A DNA stretch of 64,000 nt from Muscardinus avellanarius (GCA_963383645.1 OY726576.1:10344102-10408101), one strand, 5' to 3'; counted from the stretch's first letter, positions 22,560 to 35,085 are shown. Numbers and translations are program-made. The notes: generated by a model from the sequence alone, not told the origin.

Positions 22560-23730
22560 TTAGAAAAATGCGTACAGTCCTGTAACTAATATCTCAGACA
22601 AAATACTGACCCGTTTTCTTGTTCTCCCCAACAGATTTTTTTTTATCACTTACTTATTCAGGGTTTGCATTTGATGATAAAATATAAGAACAATCATGGA
22701 TAGTTATTTTTTTTTTTAGTAAAAACACACTCTTGGGAAAATACTAGAAACAGGGTGGCTGGATCTTGTGGTAACTGTACATTTATCAATCAATAAATTT
22801 TTGACTCTTTTTCAAAGTGGTTGTGTTATTTTTTTATCTTCACTAGCAATATAAACAATTTTCAATCTCTATATCCTTTGGTATTGTAAGTATTTAAGGA
22901 GTATAAACACATGGGTATGTGATGGCATCTCACAGATGTTTTAATTTGCATTTCCATTTGAGCGCTAATATTGAGAATTTTGTCTACTTAAATTTTTTGA
23001 ACATTTCAAAGCTCATGTGTTTGCTTTGTCATTACTATAATTAATTAATTAATTTATTTATTTGGTGGTACTGGGGATGGAACCCAGGGGCCTTCTATCT
23101 CCGGGCTATACTCCCAAACCTATTTTATATTTTATTTGGAAACAGGGTCTCTTAAGCCAGTGCAGCTGACTTCAAACCTGCGCGATCCTCCTGTCTCCGC
23201 CTGCCAAGCACAGGGATTACAAGCATGCGCCACCACGCCCAGCTGTCATTACTCTATTTTAAAAGTGCAATATAATTCTGGATACATGTTCTTTATAAGG
23301 TATGTTACTTGCAAATATTTTTCCTGTTCATTGCTCATATTTTCATTCTTTTAACAGGGTTTATCAAAGAGAGAAGAAATTCTTCATTTTTTGATAGTAT
23401 CCCTTTATCATTTTTTCTTTTCTGATTGTGTTTTTGGTGTCATATCCAATGTTTTTTTTTTGCCTATTCCAAGGTCAAAATGAATTCAATTTATATTTCC
23501 TTCTGAAAATCTTATAGTTTTGTGCTTTATATATTAAGTTTTTGTACAAGGTATAAGGTATGGATTGAGGTTGAATATGTTTCGTGTGATTGTCCTGAGA
23601 CAACTTACTGAAGACTATCATTTCTCTGTTGAATTACCTTTGAACCTGGGCAGAAAAGAGGTGGAATCAGTGTGTCAGTTTACACCTGGTCTCTCTTCTG
23701 ACCCATTGATTCCCACGTCTATTCTCAAAT
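22560..23730 (-). mobile_element. degenerate L1, interrupted by a SINE
   Basis: The plus strand shows the well-known antisense L1 3' text: gggtggctggatcttgtggt, gttttaatttgcatttcca, then, after the SINE, ttgcaaatatttttcctgttc and catatccaatg. Order and orientation are consistent across the SINE at 23038-23243. Highly diverged, no usable frame. Confidence 0.7.
23038..23243 (-). mobile_element. B1-dID-like SINE inserted into L1
   Basis: AATT-rich tail (23038-23061), ID part ggtggtactggggatggaac, linker tattttatattttattt, B1 to caccacgcccagc. Target duplication tgtcattact at 23028 and 23244. Younger than the host L1. Confidence 0.94.
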
Positions 23731-23814
23731 ACTCAGGCTCTTTTTAAACCCGGAAAACGTGAAAGTGATTTTCCTTATAAATAGGAGACGTGAGTGTTCT
23801 GTACCTTTGGTGGG

Positions 23815-23870
23815 CCCAAATAAACTTTCTGAGCTCGGTTTTCTTATCTGTGGGATGCAAAATTGTATTA
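23815..23870 (+). mobile_element. possible MIR fragment
   Basis: Text ctgagctcggttttcttatc followed by tgtgggatg resembles the MIR core region (CTGAGCCTCAGTTTCCTCATCTGTAA-like). Short, so uncertain. Confidence 0.4.
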
Positions 23871-23879
23871 ACAGACAGT

Positions 23880-25125
23880 TAAAGTCCTCTTCTCTTCTTT
23901 TTCTTTCCCTGCCTCCTTCCTACCAGTCTTCTAGGTTTTTCCCAGCATCTCCCTCCTTTTTCCTACTGTCTTTCCCAACCTAGTCAGTAGATGGCGCTGT
24001 GCTGCAACACATCTATCTGCTGGTTTCTTAAAAAAATTTAAACATGGCATGATGTCATCTGTTAATTCTATGACTTCTGCCTACACTTTGAGAAGGATCG
24101 TTAAGTCGTTAATGGAAACACAATGTTCACACCTCTTCCTTTTTGAGAAGCAAAATCTCAGGTGTGAGTCAGACTACTTGTACAGGACATGTGTCTTCAC
24201 TGGCTGTTATTAAGAGATAAGGCTTTTGATGAAAAAGACAAAACTTTAAAAATCATTGATGGGTAGTGATCCTGAAAACCCACAATATGGTTCCATATGA
24301 TGTTTGAGTTGGCGTTTGTTTACACAAGATCAAAAATACGGATAGCTGCGAAGAACACTGGTGAGGAAGCCCCTTTGCTCAAAATATAACCCAAAGGGTA
24401 GTTTGTTTGTGAGTCACAGAGCCAGCTGGCTGTCCCACCGGAATGACTTTTGCGGTGACAGCTGTTTCTACCAGGATGTGCCCGTGGTTGCAAGGAGGGA
24501 GAAGTGGGAGATGGTTGTGAGCTTGGATTCTGGTTTCTTTAAAAAGGAGATACACGTGTTCCGGATATTCTCTGTTGAAATTTAGTGTCTCTGCACATAA
24601 TGCTTTTGCTTCCTGGGTGAGAGGAAGCCAATGTGCATGGTCAGTTCTTTCTTATGTCCCCTTCGTTTATGATTTAATGATGGGTGTTTCATTTTCCAAA
24701 AGTTTAGCAAACCATGAAGGTTTCCAGAAAGAGCACTGTAATTGCTTGCAAAAAAAGCAAAAACAAACAAACAAACAAACAACAAAAAGCCTAACCTGTA
24801 TTTTCTGCCCAAGAGCCCTAAGGGTATTGTAGACTCAGGTTTCCTCTTGCCTGATTTTTCAAAGCCCAAATGAAAGGTCCTTCTTGGGGTTGATGGCATC
24901 ATCCTGGCATGACAGTATCTAAACACTAATAATGTTCACTTGACAATGCCTTATGGTTTGTACAGAACAATTTTATAAACATATGCAAGTATTGCTTTCC
25001 TTAGAAAGTAGCAAATTGAATTAGCTACTAGAGATCAAGACCAGAGACGGTCAAGCAAAGAAAAAAATGTGTAGATAAATGAGGCCTCCCTGCGTTTCAA
25101 CTTAACCAATCCCAAACTGAGCTTA
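23880..25125. other. repeat-poor unique DNA, no gene recognised
   Basis: Contains an AAAC run (24760-24783). Overlapping open frames on both strands at 24361-24926 show no domain. Confidence 0.45.
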
Positions 25126-25134
25126 TGTCCACAT

Positions 25135-25156
<22 letters not shown>
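25135..25156. repeat. poly(T) tract
   Basis: About 22 T, the complement of the A tail of the following minus-strand SINE. Confidence 0.95.
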
Positions 25157-25165
<9 letters not shown>

Positions 25166-25380
25166 GTACTGGGGGTTGAACTCCTGGAGCATTCTACCTC
25201 CGAGGTACACTCCCAGCCCTATTTTTTAATTTAATTTAATTTTATTTTATTTTTTACTTTGAAACAGTCTCACTAAGTTGCAGAGTCTCACTAAGTAGTT
25301 GAGGCTGGCCACAAGCCTGCAATCCTCCTGTCTCAGCCTCCCATGTACTGGGATTACACGCATGCGCCACCACGCCTGGC
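25157..25380 (-). mobile_element. B1-dID-like SINE
   Basis: ID part ggtactgggggttgaactcc, linker of TTTAA/TTTTA units, B1 to gccaccacgcctggc. Target duplication tgtccacat at 25126 and 25386. Confidence 0.93.
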
Positions 25381-25559
25381 TCCTGTGTCCACATCTTGAT
25401 ACCTCTAAATAAATGACAATGCTGTCTCTTCACTCCCAAACTGGGACTTGTGTTTGCCCTCTTCTTCGCTCTTTTCCTGTATACCCCTGATCTACAAGCC
25501 TATTGGTTCGGGCTTTCAGGTAGAATGCTAGCGCTTCTCCCCAACTCCTCTTGTGCACC

Positions 25560-26256
25560 TGGTCTCACCCGCTGCCATCTCCTGCATGGACTAAGACAAC
25601 AGTTTTCCAGCCTTCCTGCTTCAGACCTCGTCCCTACTTCTATCTTGTTTCAGCACAGCAGTCACTGTGATGTCACTTAAAGCTAAGCTGGAATCTGTCT
25701 CTCCTTTGCTCAGGACCTTCCTATGGCCTTCCATCTTGCGGGGACAAAGACCAAAGACCTAAGAGCAGCTGGCATCTTTCAGATGATGGACCGATCATGT
25801 GTGGCTGCCTCCTGTCCATCGCTTCCTCGCTCCTCTTCAGCCACCCTGATTTCTGGCCAGCATCTCAGACCTGCCGGGGATTTTCCCACGGTAGCAGCGT
25901 CTGCTCTCTTGCCCTTTGCCGGGTTGCTTTATCCTCAGACTCCTTCCTTATGTGCACAATCGTCAAGTCTATACTCCACATCACCTGTCCCTGTGGCCTT
26001 CTTTGGATGCTGTACTTAACATTGAGCTCTCTCTAACGTTTTCCTCGTTCAATTTTTTTTTCAGTTAGCACTTATGATAGCTATATTATAATGTGTATTC
26101 ATTTATCTCGCTAACTTCCTGGAATTCAGACTTTATGAGGGCAGGGAGCCTTGCCCAATTTACTCATTCTTCCCTCCCCACACCCTTCAGCAGTGCTCGA
26201 TGGCTGGAACACTCAATCACTGTGACTAACTGACTGACTGACTGAATGAATGAATG
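25560..26256 (+). mobile_element. LINE L2 3' end
   Basis: The stretch follows L2 order: ctgcttcagacctcg, agcacagcagtcactgtgat, ttgctcaggaccttcctatg, gccttccatcttgcggggac and ctctgctctcttgccctttg. Near the 3' end are ttcagactttatgagggcag and gactgactgactgaatgaat. The L2 assignment is from memory of the consensus. It explains two open frames (25723-26019, 25797-26036) as non-coding. Confidence 0.68.
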
Positions 26257-26425
26257 ATGTTCTGCACCTCACTCCCACTTCAGAACTTCAGGCATCACAA
26301 GAAAGGACTAACACTTGACTAGATTTCTGAGATTGAGAGATGTCCTGTTTAGAAGGTCTGGGGGATCGAACTCCCATGTTCCACAATCACTCTGTGAAAA
26401 ACACAGCTTCAAAGTGTGACCCTTA

Positions 26426-26650
26426 GCCGGGCGTGGTGGCGCACGCTTGTAATCCCCGCGCTTGGGAGGCGGAGACAGAAGGATCGCATGGGTTCGAAGC
26501 CAGCCTCAGCTACTTAGTGAGGCTTTCAGCAACTTAGTGAGACCCTGTTTCCAAATAAAATATAAAAAAGATCTGGGAGTATAGCCTGGAGGTAGAAAGC
26601 CTCTCGGTTCCACCCCTAGTACCACCAAAAAAAAAAAAAAAAAAAAAAAA
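26426..26650 (+). mobile_element. B1-dID-like SINE, young
   Basis: Near-consensus B1 (gccgggcgtggtggcgcacg), linker aaataaaatataaaaaag, ID part to cacccctagtaccacc, A tail of about 25. Perfect target duplication aagtgtgaccctta at 26412 and 26651. Confidence 0.95.
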
Positions 26651-26769
26651 AAGTGTGACCCTTAGGGATTCTGACTCAGTCATTCTGAGAATCCATATTT
26701 TTATGTGCTTCTCAAATGACTGCGCGTCCTCTCCAGATTTAGAGACCCACTGGCCTAGAGGATATTTTC

Positions 26770-27010
26770 CCATCAATTCCACACATATTTAGTGAGCACA
26801 GTCTGTATTCGAGCAGCGATGCTGATGCCAGGGAATGGTCCTGGCCCACAGCCTGGTGGGAGACAGATGTGTGAATTCCTAGGGTAAATGCTTTCGGAGG
26901 CATTTACTGTGTGCAGGGGTGCGGAAGACGAGGGAAGGACTGCTCTGGGATTGGTTTGAAGACTTCCCAGGGGAAGCGACTCATGATGCAGAGAAGGCGA
27001 CAAGGTGTGG
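26770..27010 (+). mobile_element. possible ancient interspersed repeat
   Basis: Text cacatatttagtgagcacag, agcctggtgggagacagatg and gaagacttcccaggggaag follows an old mammalian repeat pattern I recognise but cannot name. A related 3' portion appears at 38690-38870. Confidence 0.33.
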
Positions 27011-27925
27011 GAGGGAGAGAGGACCCTGTGGATGGGGCGACATCCTGGCCTCTCTGGTCAAGGCTCCTGATGCTGGTTAAAATGTTTCAAACAGTCACCT
27101 GTCCTCCACACAGCAGGCAAAGTTAGCAGCCTCCCACCTTCCCAACAAGCACCTACCTACCTTTCTTTACATAGCCCTCTCCACTTGGTGCCTATAATTC
27201 TAATTGTCTTGAAAGCAGAAAAATCTATTTCTGGTTTGTTTATCTAGTTTTTAAAAGTATTTATAGTAAAGTTCTTCCTAATGTAGGCTAACACATGATT
27301 TTTTTTGTACATTCACATTTCAACAAAATCAAGGTAGCCTTTAATAATATAAACAATTAGTCCAACATCTGTGGTAAGCAACTAAGAGGATTTTCTTTGG
27401 GGCTTGAAAAAATGAATTATCTTAAGTCACATCACATGAGGATGACCTTAAGGCCAGCGTTGAAATTTGTCTCTAGTAATTCTCTGCCAATTCATCACGA
27501 TATTAGGGAAATGGTAACCACTTTTTGTCTCTTCCAAGCTTTGATACAGGTCTTGGACCAAAAACTTTATTTTTCTGTGCCACAATTGTTCAATTTTTAA
27601 ATTTCATATTTGTATACAATACTATTTACCCATTCACATTAGTCAAGGTAAGTCATGTTAGATACTAAGTCAAACAACCCCCAGACCTCAGTACAGTCAT
27701 GTAATACAGTGTTATTGATTTATTTCCCATAGCATGGTTAGTGAGGGTCTTGAGGGGATGGGGGATGGAACGGGGCCTCTGATCCATGCATTCATTCATG
27801 AATCCAATTTTTTTTCATGAAGAGCCTCTGCAAGGTCAAATCATAGCTTCAAAATTGGCCAGATATCTTCAAGATGACAAAGTAAAGAGAGAGTGAAGCG
27901 GCATTTGATTTAAATAACTTAAGCA
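27011..27925. other. no gene or repeat recognised
   Basis: Unique DNA, AT-rich from 27230. Nothing stands out. Confidence 0.5.
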
Positions 27926-27926
27926 A

Positions 27927-28131
27927 GCCGGGCATGTGGCACACACTCATAATCCCAGCATTTGAGAGGCTGAGGCAGGAGGATTGTGCAGGTTCGAAGC
28001 CAGCCTGAGCTACTTAGTGAGGCCCTTTGCAACTCAGTGAGACCCTGTTTCAAAATAAAGAATAAAAAAAAAATAGGGCTGGTGGTGTCGCTCGGAGGTA
28101 GAATGTCCCTTAGTTCCATCCCCAGTACTGC
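27927..28131 (+). mobile_element. B1-dID-like SINE
   Basis: B1 gccgggcatgtggcacacac, linker, ID part ctggtggtgtcgctcggagg to ccatccccagtactgcc, tail of AAAT units. Imperfect target duplication cttaagcaa / cgtaagcaa. Confidence 0.93.
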
Positions 28132-28164
28132 CAAATAAATAAATAAATAAATAAATAAATAAAT
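28132..28164. repeat. (AAAT)n microsatellite
   Basis: About eight AAAT units forming the tail of the preceding SINE. Confidence 0.95.
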
Positions 28165-28325
28165 AGCGTAAGCAAAAGTTGAGCATAACTTTTTTTTTAA
28201 AAAGGGACAGACAGTACATATTAGGCTCTGTGGAGTACCTAGTCCTTATGAACGCTACTGCATTCTGCCATTTTGCTGCATGAGGAGCCATAGACAGTAT
28301 ATGAATGAATGCAGGTGGCTGTGGT

Positions 28326-28412
28326 CCAATAGGACTATTATTTATAGATCAGCTCCAATAGGACTATTATTTATAGATCAGCTCCAATAGGACTATTATT
28401 TATAGATCAGCC
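28326..28412. repeat. 29-bp tandem repeat, three copies
   Basis: Units start at 28326, 28355 and 28384 with ccaataggactattatttat. The first two are identical, and the third diverges only at its last bases. No transposon is recognisable here. The near identity implies a recent duplication. Confidence 0.97.
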
Positions 28413-31017
28413 AATTGGACAGATTTGGCCCACAGACTATCTAGTTTTCAGAACTCTGTGTTACATCCAAAGGGATGTTTTCCATCTGCATTTCAGTGAC
28501 AAAAGTCAGCTACATGTCTCTACCTAGATGCAGGGTGGCAAGTGGGTATTGTTTGGCTGTATGCCCAAGAAGGAAAAAAAAATTGGTGAATATCTAGGTG
28601 GTCTCTGACATATTAGGAATAGAATGTTCATCATTTTTTTTTTTTTTTTTCTGAGAGAGTGGACATACTGCTGTCTGGTTCCAACTTGTTCAAAGTCAAC
28701 AATGTTCCTTTGCAAGAAATTACCTTACAAGTTTCTTAAGCATCCTTTTCTCTCATTCTGGGTAACTCTGGGGATGATTTCCTTAAGATGGTCCTGGGGG
28801 ATCCTATATATCTCAGGTAGGAGATTTTACTTTCAGACAAATGCAAGTATTATCCCAAGTGGATAACCAAGGTACAGCATACTGTCTATGGGTGAATAAG
28901 TAGTCATTACTGGATGGCAAAGAAAAGGATCACTTTGTATTAACTCAGCTTTCGTACACCAACCAGAGTTGAAGCACTTCCATCTATTGGTTTTCTTCCT
29001 TGTCTTCTTTCAAAGTCCCCACAGATGGGTGAAAATTTGGCTCCCACAAGTGTGGATCCAAAGATATAATTATGCCAGTCATAATTCAGTTTGTGGTACA
29101 GTGTCTGTTTCCTTGCATCTCCAAAGGCCTCCCATTTAACCTACTGTGGACTCAGAAATAAAGGGTTCTTTCAACAGCCCTGTGAATTAAAAAGAGAAAA
29201 CATTTAGATAAAAAATAAATTTAGGGACAGCTTCCTATAGAATTTACAAATAATCCCATCGTCCCAGCCTCAATCCTCACATTCTATGACCGTGGGATAG
29301 ATTTAGCAAAACAGTGGGTCCAATTCTCTGTCCCTCCTCTGACATCTGAGTTGGTTTAGTGACTTGTTCTGGCTTACAGAGTGTAACAGAAGTGATGACG
29401 GAAAGCACATTTTTCTTTCTCCAAAAACCTGCTGCTTCCTGTGCAAAAGACTGGGCTAGACAGGTAGAAAATCAGAGAGACATGGAGAACTGCTTTCCCA
29501 GAGGAAACTGCCTATCTTTCATTCCCTCTAGATGCCTGGGGAGCCTGGCAGAAGGCTGGCTTAGATCAGCAGAATGGCTCAGATTACCTGCAAATTTGGG
29601 GGATTATTTGTTAGTCAGCAGTAGCTAACTGATGGTGTATCATTTGAGTTGTAAAAACAGAAACAAAAACAAAAAACAGAAAAAAACAAAAAAATTGATT
29701 ACATGGGCTTGAAAATAAAGCATTTATTTGTCTTATATGACAGGAAGAGTAAAATTACATAAGGAGCTGGTGCAGTGCTTCAAAAAGTCAGACATGGCTC
29801 CCTTTTATGTCATCTACAACTTAGTATATTGCCTTTCATTCTCTCACTGGTAATCACATGGTTGCAAGATGACTGGCTCATCTCCAAAATTATAAAGGTG
29901 GGATGAAAAAGAAGGAGGAGATAACAAAAGAGTATGACACTTTTCCATTTTTTTAAAACCAAGAAAGTAAAAGTATTTGCATAATTTCTATCTCAACATA
30001 TTTCTACCTATGTATTGTTAGACTGAAACATGCTACATGGTCACACATTGGCTAGAAGGCTCTTAAGAAGGAGGAATTGTTTCTTCCACAAGAAGTAAAT
30101 AAGGAGGTACCTGGTTGGAAGGCTCTGCCTCATGGAATTTACATTTCTCGGCGAGTCCTGCAGAGGCGACTTTGGGCGTGGTGAGATGTTCAGGTAGACA
30201 AGGTGGGCACTTTGCTGGGGGTCCTGCACAGTATACAGTATCCAGTGATATGGAACAATCATTTCAGAGAGTCAAGGTCTAAAAGGGTGAATATATTCTA
30301 AAAGAAATGAAAGTAGATGTTGAGAGAGCAGGACTCAAAACTACATCTTCAGATTTGTAGTTCAGGTCTGATCTTTGGCAATTTCTATAACCTCTGCATT
30401 TCTGGTCCAATCCCGTTTACAGCCTTTATCACAGTGAAATACAGTCATCTTTTTACTAAAAAAAAAAAAAAAAAAAAAAAAGACCTCAAAGCCATATTGA
30501 TCAGTTGGTGAACTTGTGCCTTTGAGCTTCAATTTTCCCCCAGATCCTGCTAGAAGGTTTTATTCACTCAGAAAAGTCACCTCTGATTCACCCTGTCTGT
30601 GAATGTGAGGTTCCCACATCTGTTAAGCTGCAGAGGTCTATTCATGTTACATCAATAATTCCTCACATTTATCCCATCCTATCTGCCTGGTTAAGCCCCA
30701 GTTGCTTCTCAAAGATCTGGTGCAGTAAACCGAACATCTATCTGGTTCCCAGGGTTGGAGGGGGGGGGCTCTTAAATCCTCCTGCATCTGAATTCTGCAT
30801 GGCTCTTTGTAAAACACAACACAGCCAGACACTCTCCAGCTCAAAACTATCTATATCCTCACTACTTCTCTAAGCACCAGACACTGAAAAACCAAATCAG
30901 AATCTTTTCTTAAATCTTTAGGGGAATAGAACTTTTTAAACTTTTAGAATGTTATCTGTAGGGAGATGGAACATCTACAAACTTTAATCACTTTTTAAGC
31001 TTTTAGGGAGATGTGCT
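28413..31017. other. repeat-poor unique DNA, no gene recognised
   Basis: About 2.6 kb without a SINE, the longest such stretch on the left side. It has a T tract at 28634 and an isolated A run at 30459-30481. Open frames (28624-28866, 29359-29628, 30041-30262, 30647-30844) lack domains and splice context. Confidence 0.45.
30459..30481. repeat. isolated poly(A) run
   Basis: About 23 A with no SINE or LINE body recognisable upstream. It may be the tail of an unrecognised retrocopy. I could not find a target duplication. Confidence 0.9.
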
Positions 31018-31147
31018 GTCTTAGTCAACATTCCTACTGCTATATCCCAGTAAACCTCCCAGTAAACCTGATCACACAGCTTAGAGGAAGGGAGATTTAT
31101 TTGCTCATTGTTGCTTGGAGATTCTTGGTTTAGACCATGTGAGACCA

Positions 31148-31212
<65 letters not shown>

Positions 31213-31400
31213 AAGTGAGCTATCTGGGAGATTCAAAGACACAAGCACAATCCCCCCACACACACCAGCAACCCAGCCCAGGTTACCAAATACGTCACAA
31301 TGGTTTCTCTACTCTTGGGATTACAACCCTCAGGACTGAACAGTACCAACCCTGAACACTACTGCAGGAGCTCTTTGGGGGCAGTTTATGCCTGACTATA
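31018..31400 (-). mobile_element. probable MaLR LTR interrupted by (GA)n
   Basis: The plus strand begins tgtcttagtcaacattcc and contains gagggaagg-type text then gagatttatttgctcattg, whose complement supplies an AATAAATCTCC poly(A) region. This is the antisense MaLR pattern. A pure GA run sits inside it. Right boundary uncertain. Confidence 0.45.
31154..31209. repeat. (GA)n microsatellite
   Basis: About 28 uninterrupted GA units. The Arg/Glu repeat in the open frame at 31115 is an artefact of it. Confidence 0.97.
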
Positions 31401-33500
31401 GTTTTCTTCTACCATGGTTGCCTGGGAGAGTCCCAGTTTGAGTCTCTTGTCCTTGTTCTTGGTCTAGTTTACCATTTGTTCTGTCCCTTTGGACTCTTGA
31501 AACTTAACCAGTTTAGATAATAAATTATACAATTACTTTTTCTAGCTCTAATTTATTTTCCTCCTTTTTTTTTTTTTTGTAGTCTTTATCATCCTCTGGA
31601 AGTGCTGAGCTTTTTCTTTGAAGGATGAATGCAGAACACTCTTCCAAAGCCCAAGTTTCCCTCTTATAAGATTTAAGTGAAAATGGAAGATGTGTATTTA
31701 CATTTGGGGAAGAGGGAGTGAGAGGCATTAATTAGCAAGCAGGGAACAAAATCAAACTATCTCCCTGAGGGAGACAGGGGATTAGCTTATTTCTCATCTA
31801 AACTTGATTATACTGATATTTGCTGTTTTTTATCCCACACTGCTGCCTCTACTGCTGGATATAATAAGGTGGGACATTAGGGCACCTGATCAAAGGAGGA
31901 GTGACAATTTGCTTCCTTCTTTTGATGGTTGAAAAGGGGAGACCAAGTGATAGAAGCTAAGAGGAGGAGGTATCAGTTTAGAGGCCCTTTTCCTGGTGGT
32001 AGCTGCAGGCTTGCATGCAGTCACCTGGGAGAGTCCCAGCAGCAGGGACTGTCAGTTATTCAGGACTTCTCATACTTGGAGAGAAGAATCTGCTGGATTC
32101 TTCTCTCGGAGCAAAAGGAGCATCCAAGGGGAAGAGTTTTAGGAACACTGAATTGTTAGAACCCAAATTTCTCCTCCCTCCTTCCCACCCAATGCCTACT
32201 GCTACACGGGGCACTTAAGAGTCTTAATATTCCCTGCCGATGTCCTCAGCAATATTACAGGTCACAGCAGAACAATGGTTTATCATTATCAAATCAACAA
32301 AAGGCACTCTCAGTTACGAGGAAGACACAAATACATTCTTAGTTACAGCAGACTCACCTGCATACCCTTAGGAGTAATGTTGGTCTCAGCACAGCATGGA
32401 AGAACTCTGGACAAAGGAGTCCCAGCCTCCCAGGGCACCCCACCTTTACCCCACCTCTGCAGAGAAGGTGCGTTCCCACCTGAAGATATGCAGAAGACAT
32501 CTTAAACTATTGCTGTAGGGTGAATTTCATGCATGACCAGCAGAAATGAGAAGTATACCTGATACTGGAAGTCATCCTAGATTAGAAAATTAAGCTTGTG
32601 TTTGAGTTTAGTGGTTTCCTGATAAGAGAAAAAAAAAAAGAAAAATAAGTAAGTTGCTGGTTGTTATTTGTAAGGAATCCCTGTTTATTCTTACTTCTGA
32701 CACTTTTTAAAAAAATTATTTATATAAGTTTTGAAAGGGAAAGGACCTGGTACAGCCAGAAAAGATATATTTAGAAAAGGGGATTTACCAAAGGCAACAG
32801 GCAACAGATGTTTTTACTAATTTTGGAAAGGTGTAAGGTTGAGACATGCCTTTCAAAACGAGAGATATGCACAGATTACCACCCTGTGTGGGTTATGGGC
32901 ACTTGGGGATTTCTTGTCAATGTAATATTTTTCAAAGTTTAATATCTCAGCAGTGAAAGGAAACAGAAGTGTCCAATTCTGACCCTGCATTCTTTCCTGA
33001 CCCCTTGGTACCTGGGCACAATAGGGTGAGTTCAGGGCTGAGTTAAGGTCTTAACTCCCTGCTTCCTGTCTTTTGTTAGTTTTAATCTGATGCTTAAACA
33101 TACTTCAATGTGAACTTCTGGGTGAGAATGCCTTTGATTTTTTTTTTTTTTCCATTCCCAAGGAATGCCAGCTAAGAAAGGGAGAAAAATAGGATAAAGT
33201 TCTAATCATATGTAATATGTGTCTTCAGAAGCGATGTGGTGCATTTTAGACAGTCTGCATGCTAGATTGGTGACCTTGAAATGTCCTTCACTTGGAGAGG
33301 ATCAGATGTTCAGTCTTAGGGAGAAGGTGCATCTTTCTTCTAAAATATGTCTATCTCCAAGAGGAATTCACTCTACCCAGGTAACTCCATGGGGCTTCTG
33401 GGGTCACTTCTTTGTGAATGAATGCTGAAGCCATGGTTCTCAGGGTTACAAAAGTGAAGATGTGGCTGTGGTTTATGACTTTGTCCGGGTTAAGATCTGA
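31401..33500. other. repeat-poor unique DNA, no gene recognised
   Basis: About 2.1 kb. Short open frames at 31929-32505 on the plus strand overlap each other and show no domain. A T run lies at 33139-33152. Confidence 0.45.
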
Positions 33501-33502
33501 GT

Positions 33503-33683
33503 TGGGCGTGGGGGTGCACGCCTGTAATCTCAGTACTTGGGAGTCTGAGGCTGGAGGATTGCAGGTTTGAAGCCAGCCTCAGCAACTTAGTGAGACTGTA
33601 TGTCAAACTGAAAAATAAAATAGAGCTGGAGGTGTAGTTCAGAGGTAGAATGCCCCTGAGTTCAGTACCCAGTACCCTACACA
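33503..33683 (+). mobile_element. B1-dID-like SINE
   Basis: B1 gttgggcgtgggggtgcacg, linker, ID part to gttcagtacccagtac, followed by a CA tail. Confidence 0.92.

Positions 33684-33725
<42 letters not shown>
33684..33725. repeat. (CA)n microsatellite
   Basis: About 20 CA units, tail of the preceding SINE. Confidence 0.95.
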
Positions 33726-33728
<3 letters not shown>

Positions 33729-34690
33729 TCACGTAAAATCTGTTCCCATTCTTAAGAATGATATAAGCTGCCCTACTAAATGTACCCATCTTGCTGGGTA
33801 TATGCCTGGGTGGGGAAGGGAAGAGCTCAATGCCATGTTTTATTGGCTTGGTAAACCTTTCCCTTCATCTGTTAGCTGGTTACCTGGTCAGTCATTTCCA
33901 CGGGTCGTCAATTCATTGTGAGAAATGGGCCATTAGGTTTGGAGCCTTTTTTCCTAATGTGGTCTGTTTCAGCTGCTTTTACTGGGAAAGGTTCTTATTT
34001 CCACTGGAATGAATTGGGATCATGTCTGCCGGGGGATGATACATAGGCTTTAATTAGGAAGAAAGATGGAAAAGCAAATAACAGGCAGGAGTGAGTAAGG
34101 GTGATTGAAGCAGGCAGTATGACCCCATGTTTAATAGAGTGTGATACATACTTGTGAAGCTCAAACTTATAAACTTGAAGTTACAGTATGGGAAAGGTAT
34201 CGACTACAATGTATCAGCTACATTTTTACATATATACGTGAGAACAAATGACTGTGTATTATGTAATAATAAACACAAAGCAAATATCTGCTTTAAAAGG
34301 GCTCTCGTATTATTCTGTTAGTGTTTTATTGTGGTCTTATGATTTTAACAGACATATTAACTTTAATTCCATATTACCCAACAACTCCCATGTTAAGTTG
34401 TTTCGCAGAAAATATATTGTATCTTTGATCGGTGTACTCTCTACCTGTGCAGTTTGATAGCTTATGCACAAAAGCACTGAATGAATGTTACAGTTTTGAG
34501 AAAAGATGTTATGGTTTGGGAAACTGTCCCTGGGGACCCTGTTAGGCTCCTGGACACAATTTTCTCAAAACACGCATATACACAAAAGAAACACAAAAAG
34601 ATGGAAATACAGAAGACAGTTATAGCCTCATGTTACCCTTGGGTGCTTCGAAAGAAAAACATGGAACAGCCTTTTTATAGACATGACCTC
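33726..34690. other. no gene or repeat recognised
   Basis: Unique DNA to the left of the ERV insertion. Nothing stands out. Confidence 0.5.
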
Positions 34691-34696
34691 CATCTT
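34691..34696. repeat. ERV target-site duplication, left copy (catctt)
   Basis: Identical to 37004-37009. A 6-bp duplication is the length typical of class II (betaretrovirus-like, ERVK) integration. Gammaretrovirus-like ERVs give 4 bp and ERVL/MaLR 5 bp. Confidence 0.93.
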
Positions 34697-34740
34697 TGTC
34701 GCACGCAGTGACGACTCTTACACGATCTTCCTCAAGCAGT

Positions 34741-34746
34741 TTTATT
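34741..34746 (-). promoter_or_regulatory. poly(A) signal AATAAA in 3' LTR
   Basis: Minus-strand AATAAA, followed by about 40 bases to the LTR end. It would end transcripts of this element. The same hexamer is in the 5' LTR at 36674-36679. Confidence 0.8.
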
Positions 34747-35000
34747 ACCCCAGTTTCAATGCTCTCTCAACGCCCTCTCAGGTAAAAACAACATCAGTCT
34801 TCTATCTCCTCCCTCATCACTCCACCAACCCTCTTAGCTCCCCCCGCTAGGGCATGCGCGCTTTTAACCTTCTCCTGGGCGGGCAGGTGGTAGCACGAGG
34901 CGCTGCGTCACTAATCATCCGTAAGGCGCCTGATAGGGCTCACTGCGCAGGCTCAGGGCACCGCCAGCCTCGTGAGCCTCGTGACTTGGCTGCAAGCCCA

Positions 35001-35012
35001 GGCGCCATCTTG
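35001..35012 (-). promoter_or_regulatory. YY1-type site in LTR U3
   Basis: Minus-strand caagatggcgcc contains the YY1 core AAGATGGCGCC. The second copy is at 36934-36945. It is a known feature of several retroviral LTRs and promoters. Function here is inferred. Confidence 0.6.
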
Positions 35013-35070
35013 AGTCCACGCTGGCAACAAGCCTGGGTGCCACCTCAGTCCTGCCGAGTGGGCCCCGACA

Positions 35071-35085
35071 TATCTCCCTTTTTGT
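35071..35085 (-). other. ERV polypurine tract
   Basis: Minus-strand caaaaagggagata lies directly against the 3' LTR, the expected place for the plus-strand DNA primer of reverse transcription. Confidence 0.85.

Larger units (their letters stand above)
34697..35070 (-). repeat. 3' LTR of the non-autonomous ERV
   Basis: 374 bp, beginning TGTCGGGGCC and ending GCGTGCGACA on the minus strand (TG...CA rule, with TGT/ACA ends). The interior has a poly(A) signal AATAAA at 34741-34746 and TTAAAAG upstream as a TATA-like box near 34862. GC-rich U3 contains the YY1-like caagatggcgcc at 35001-35012. Same sequence as 36630-37003. Confidence 0.96.
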
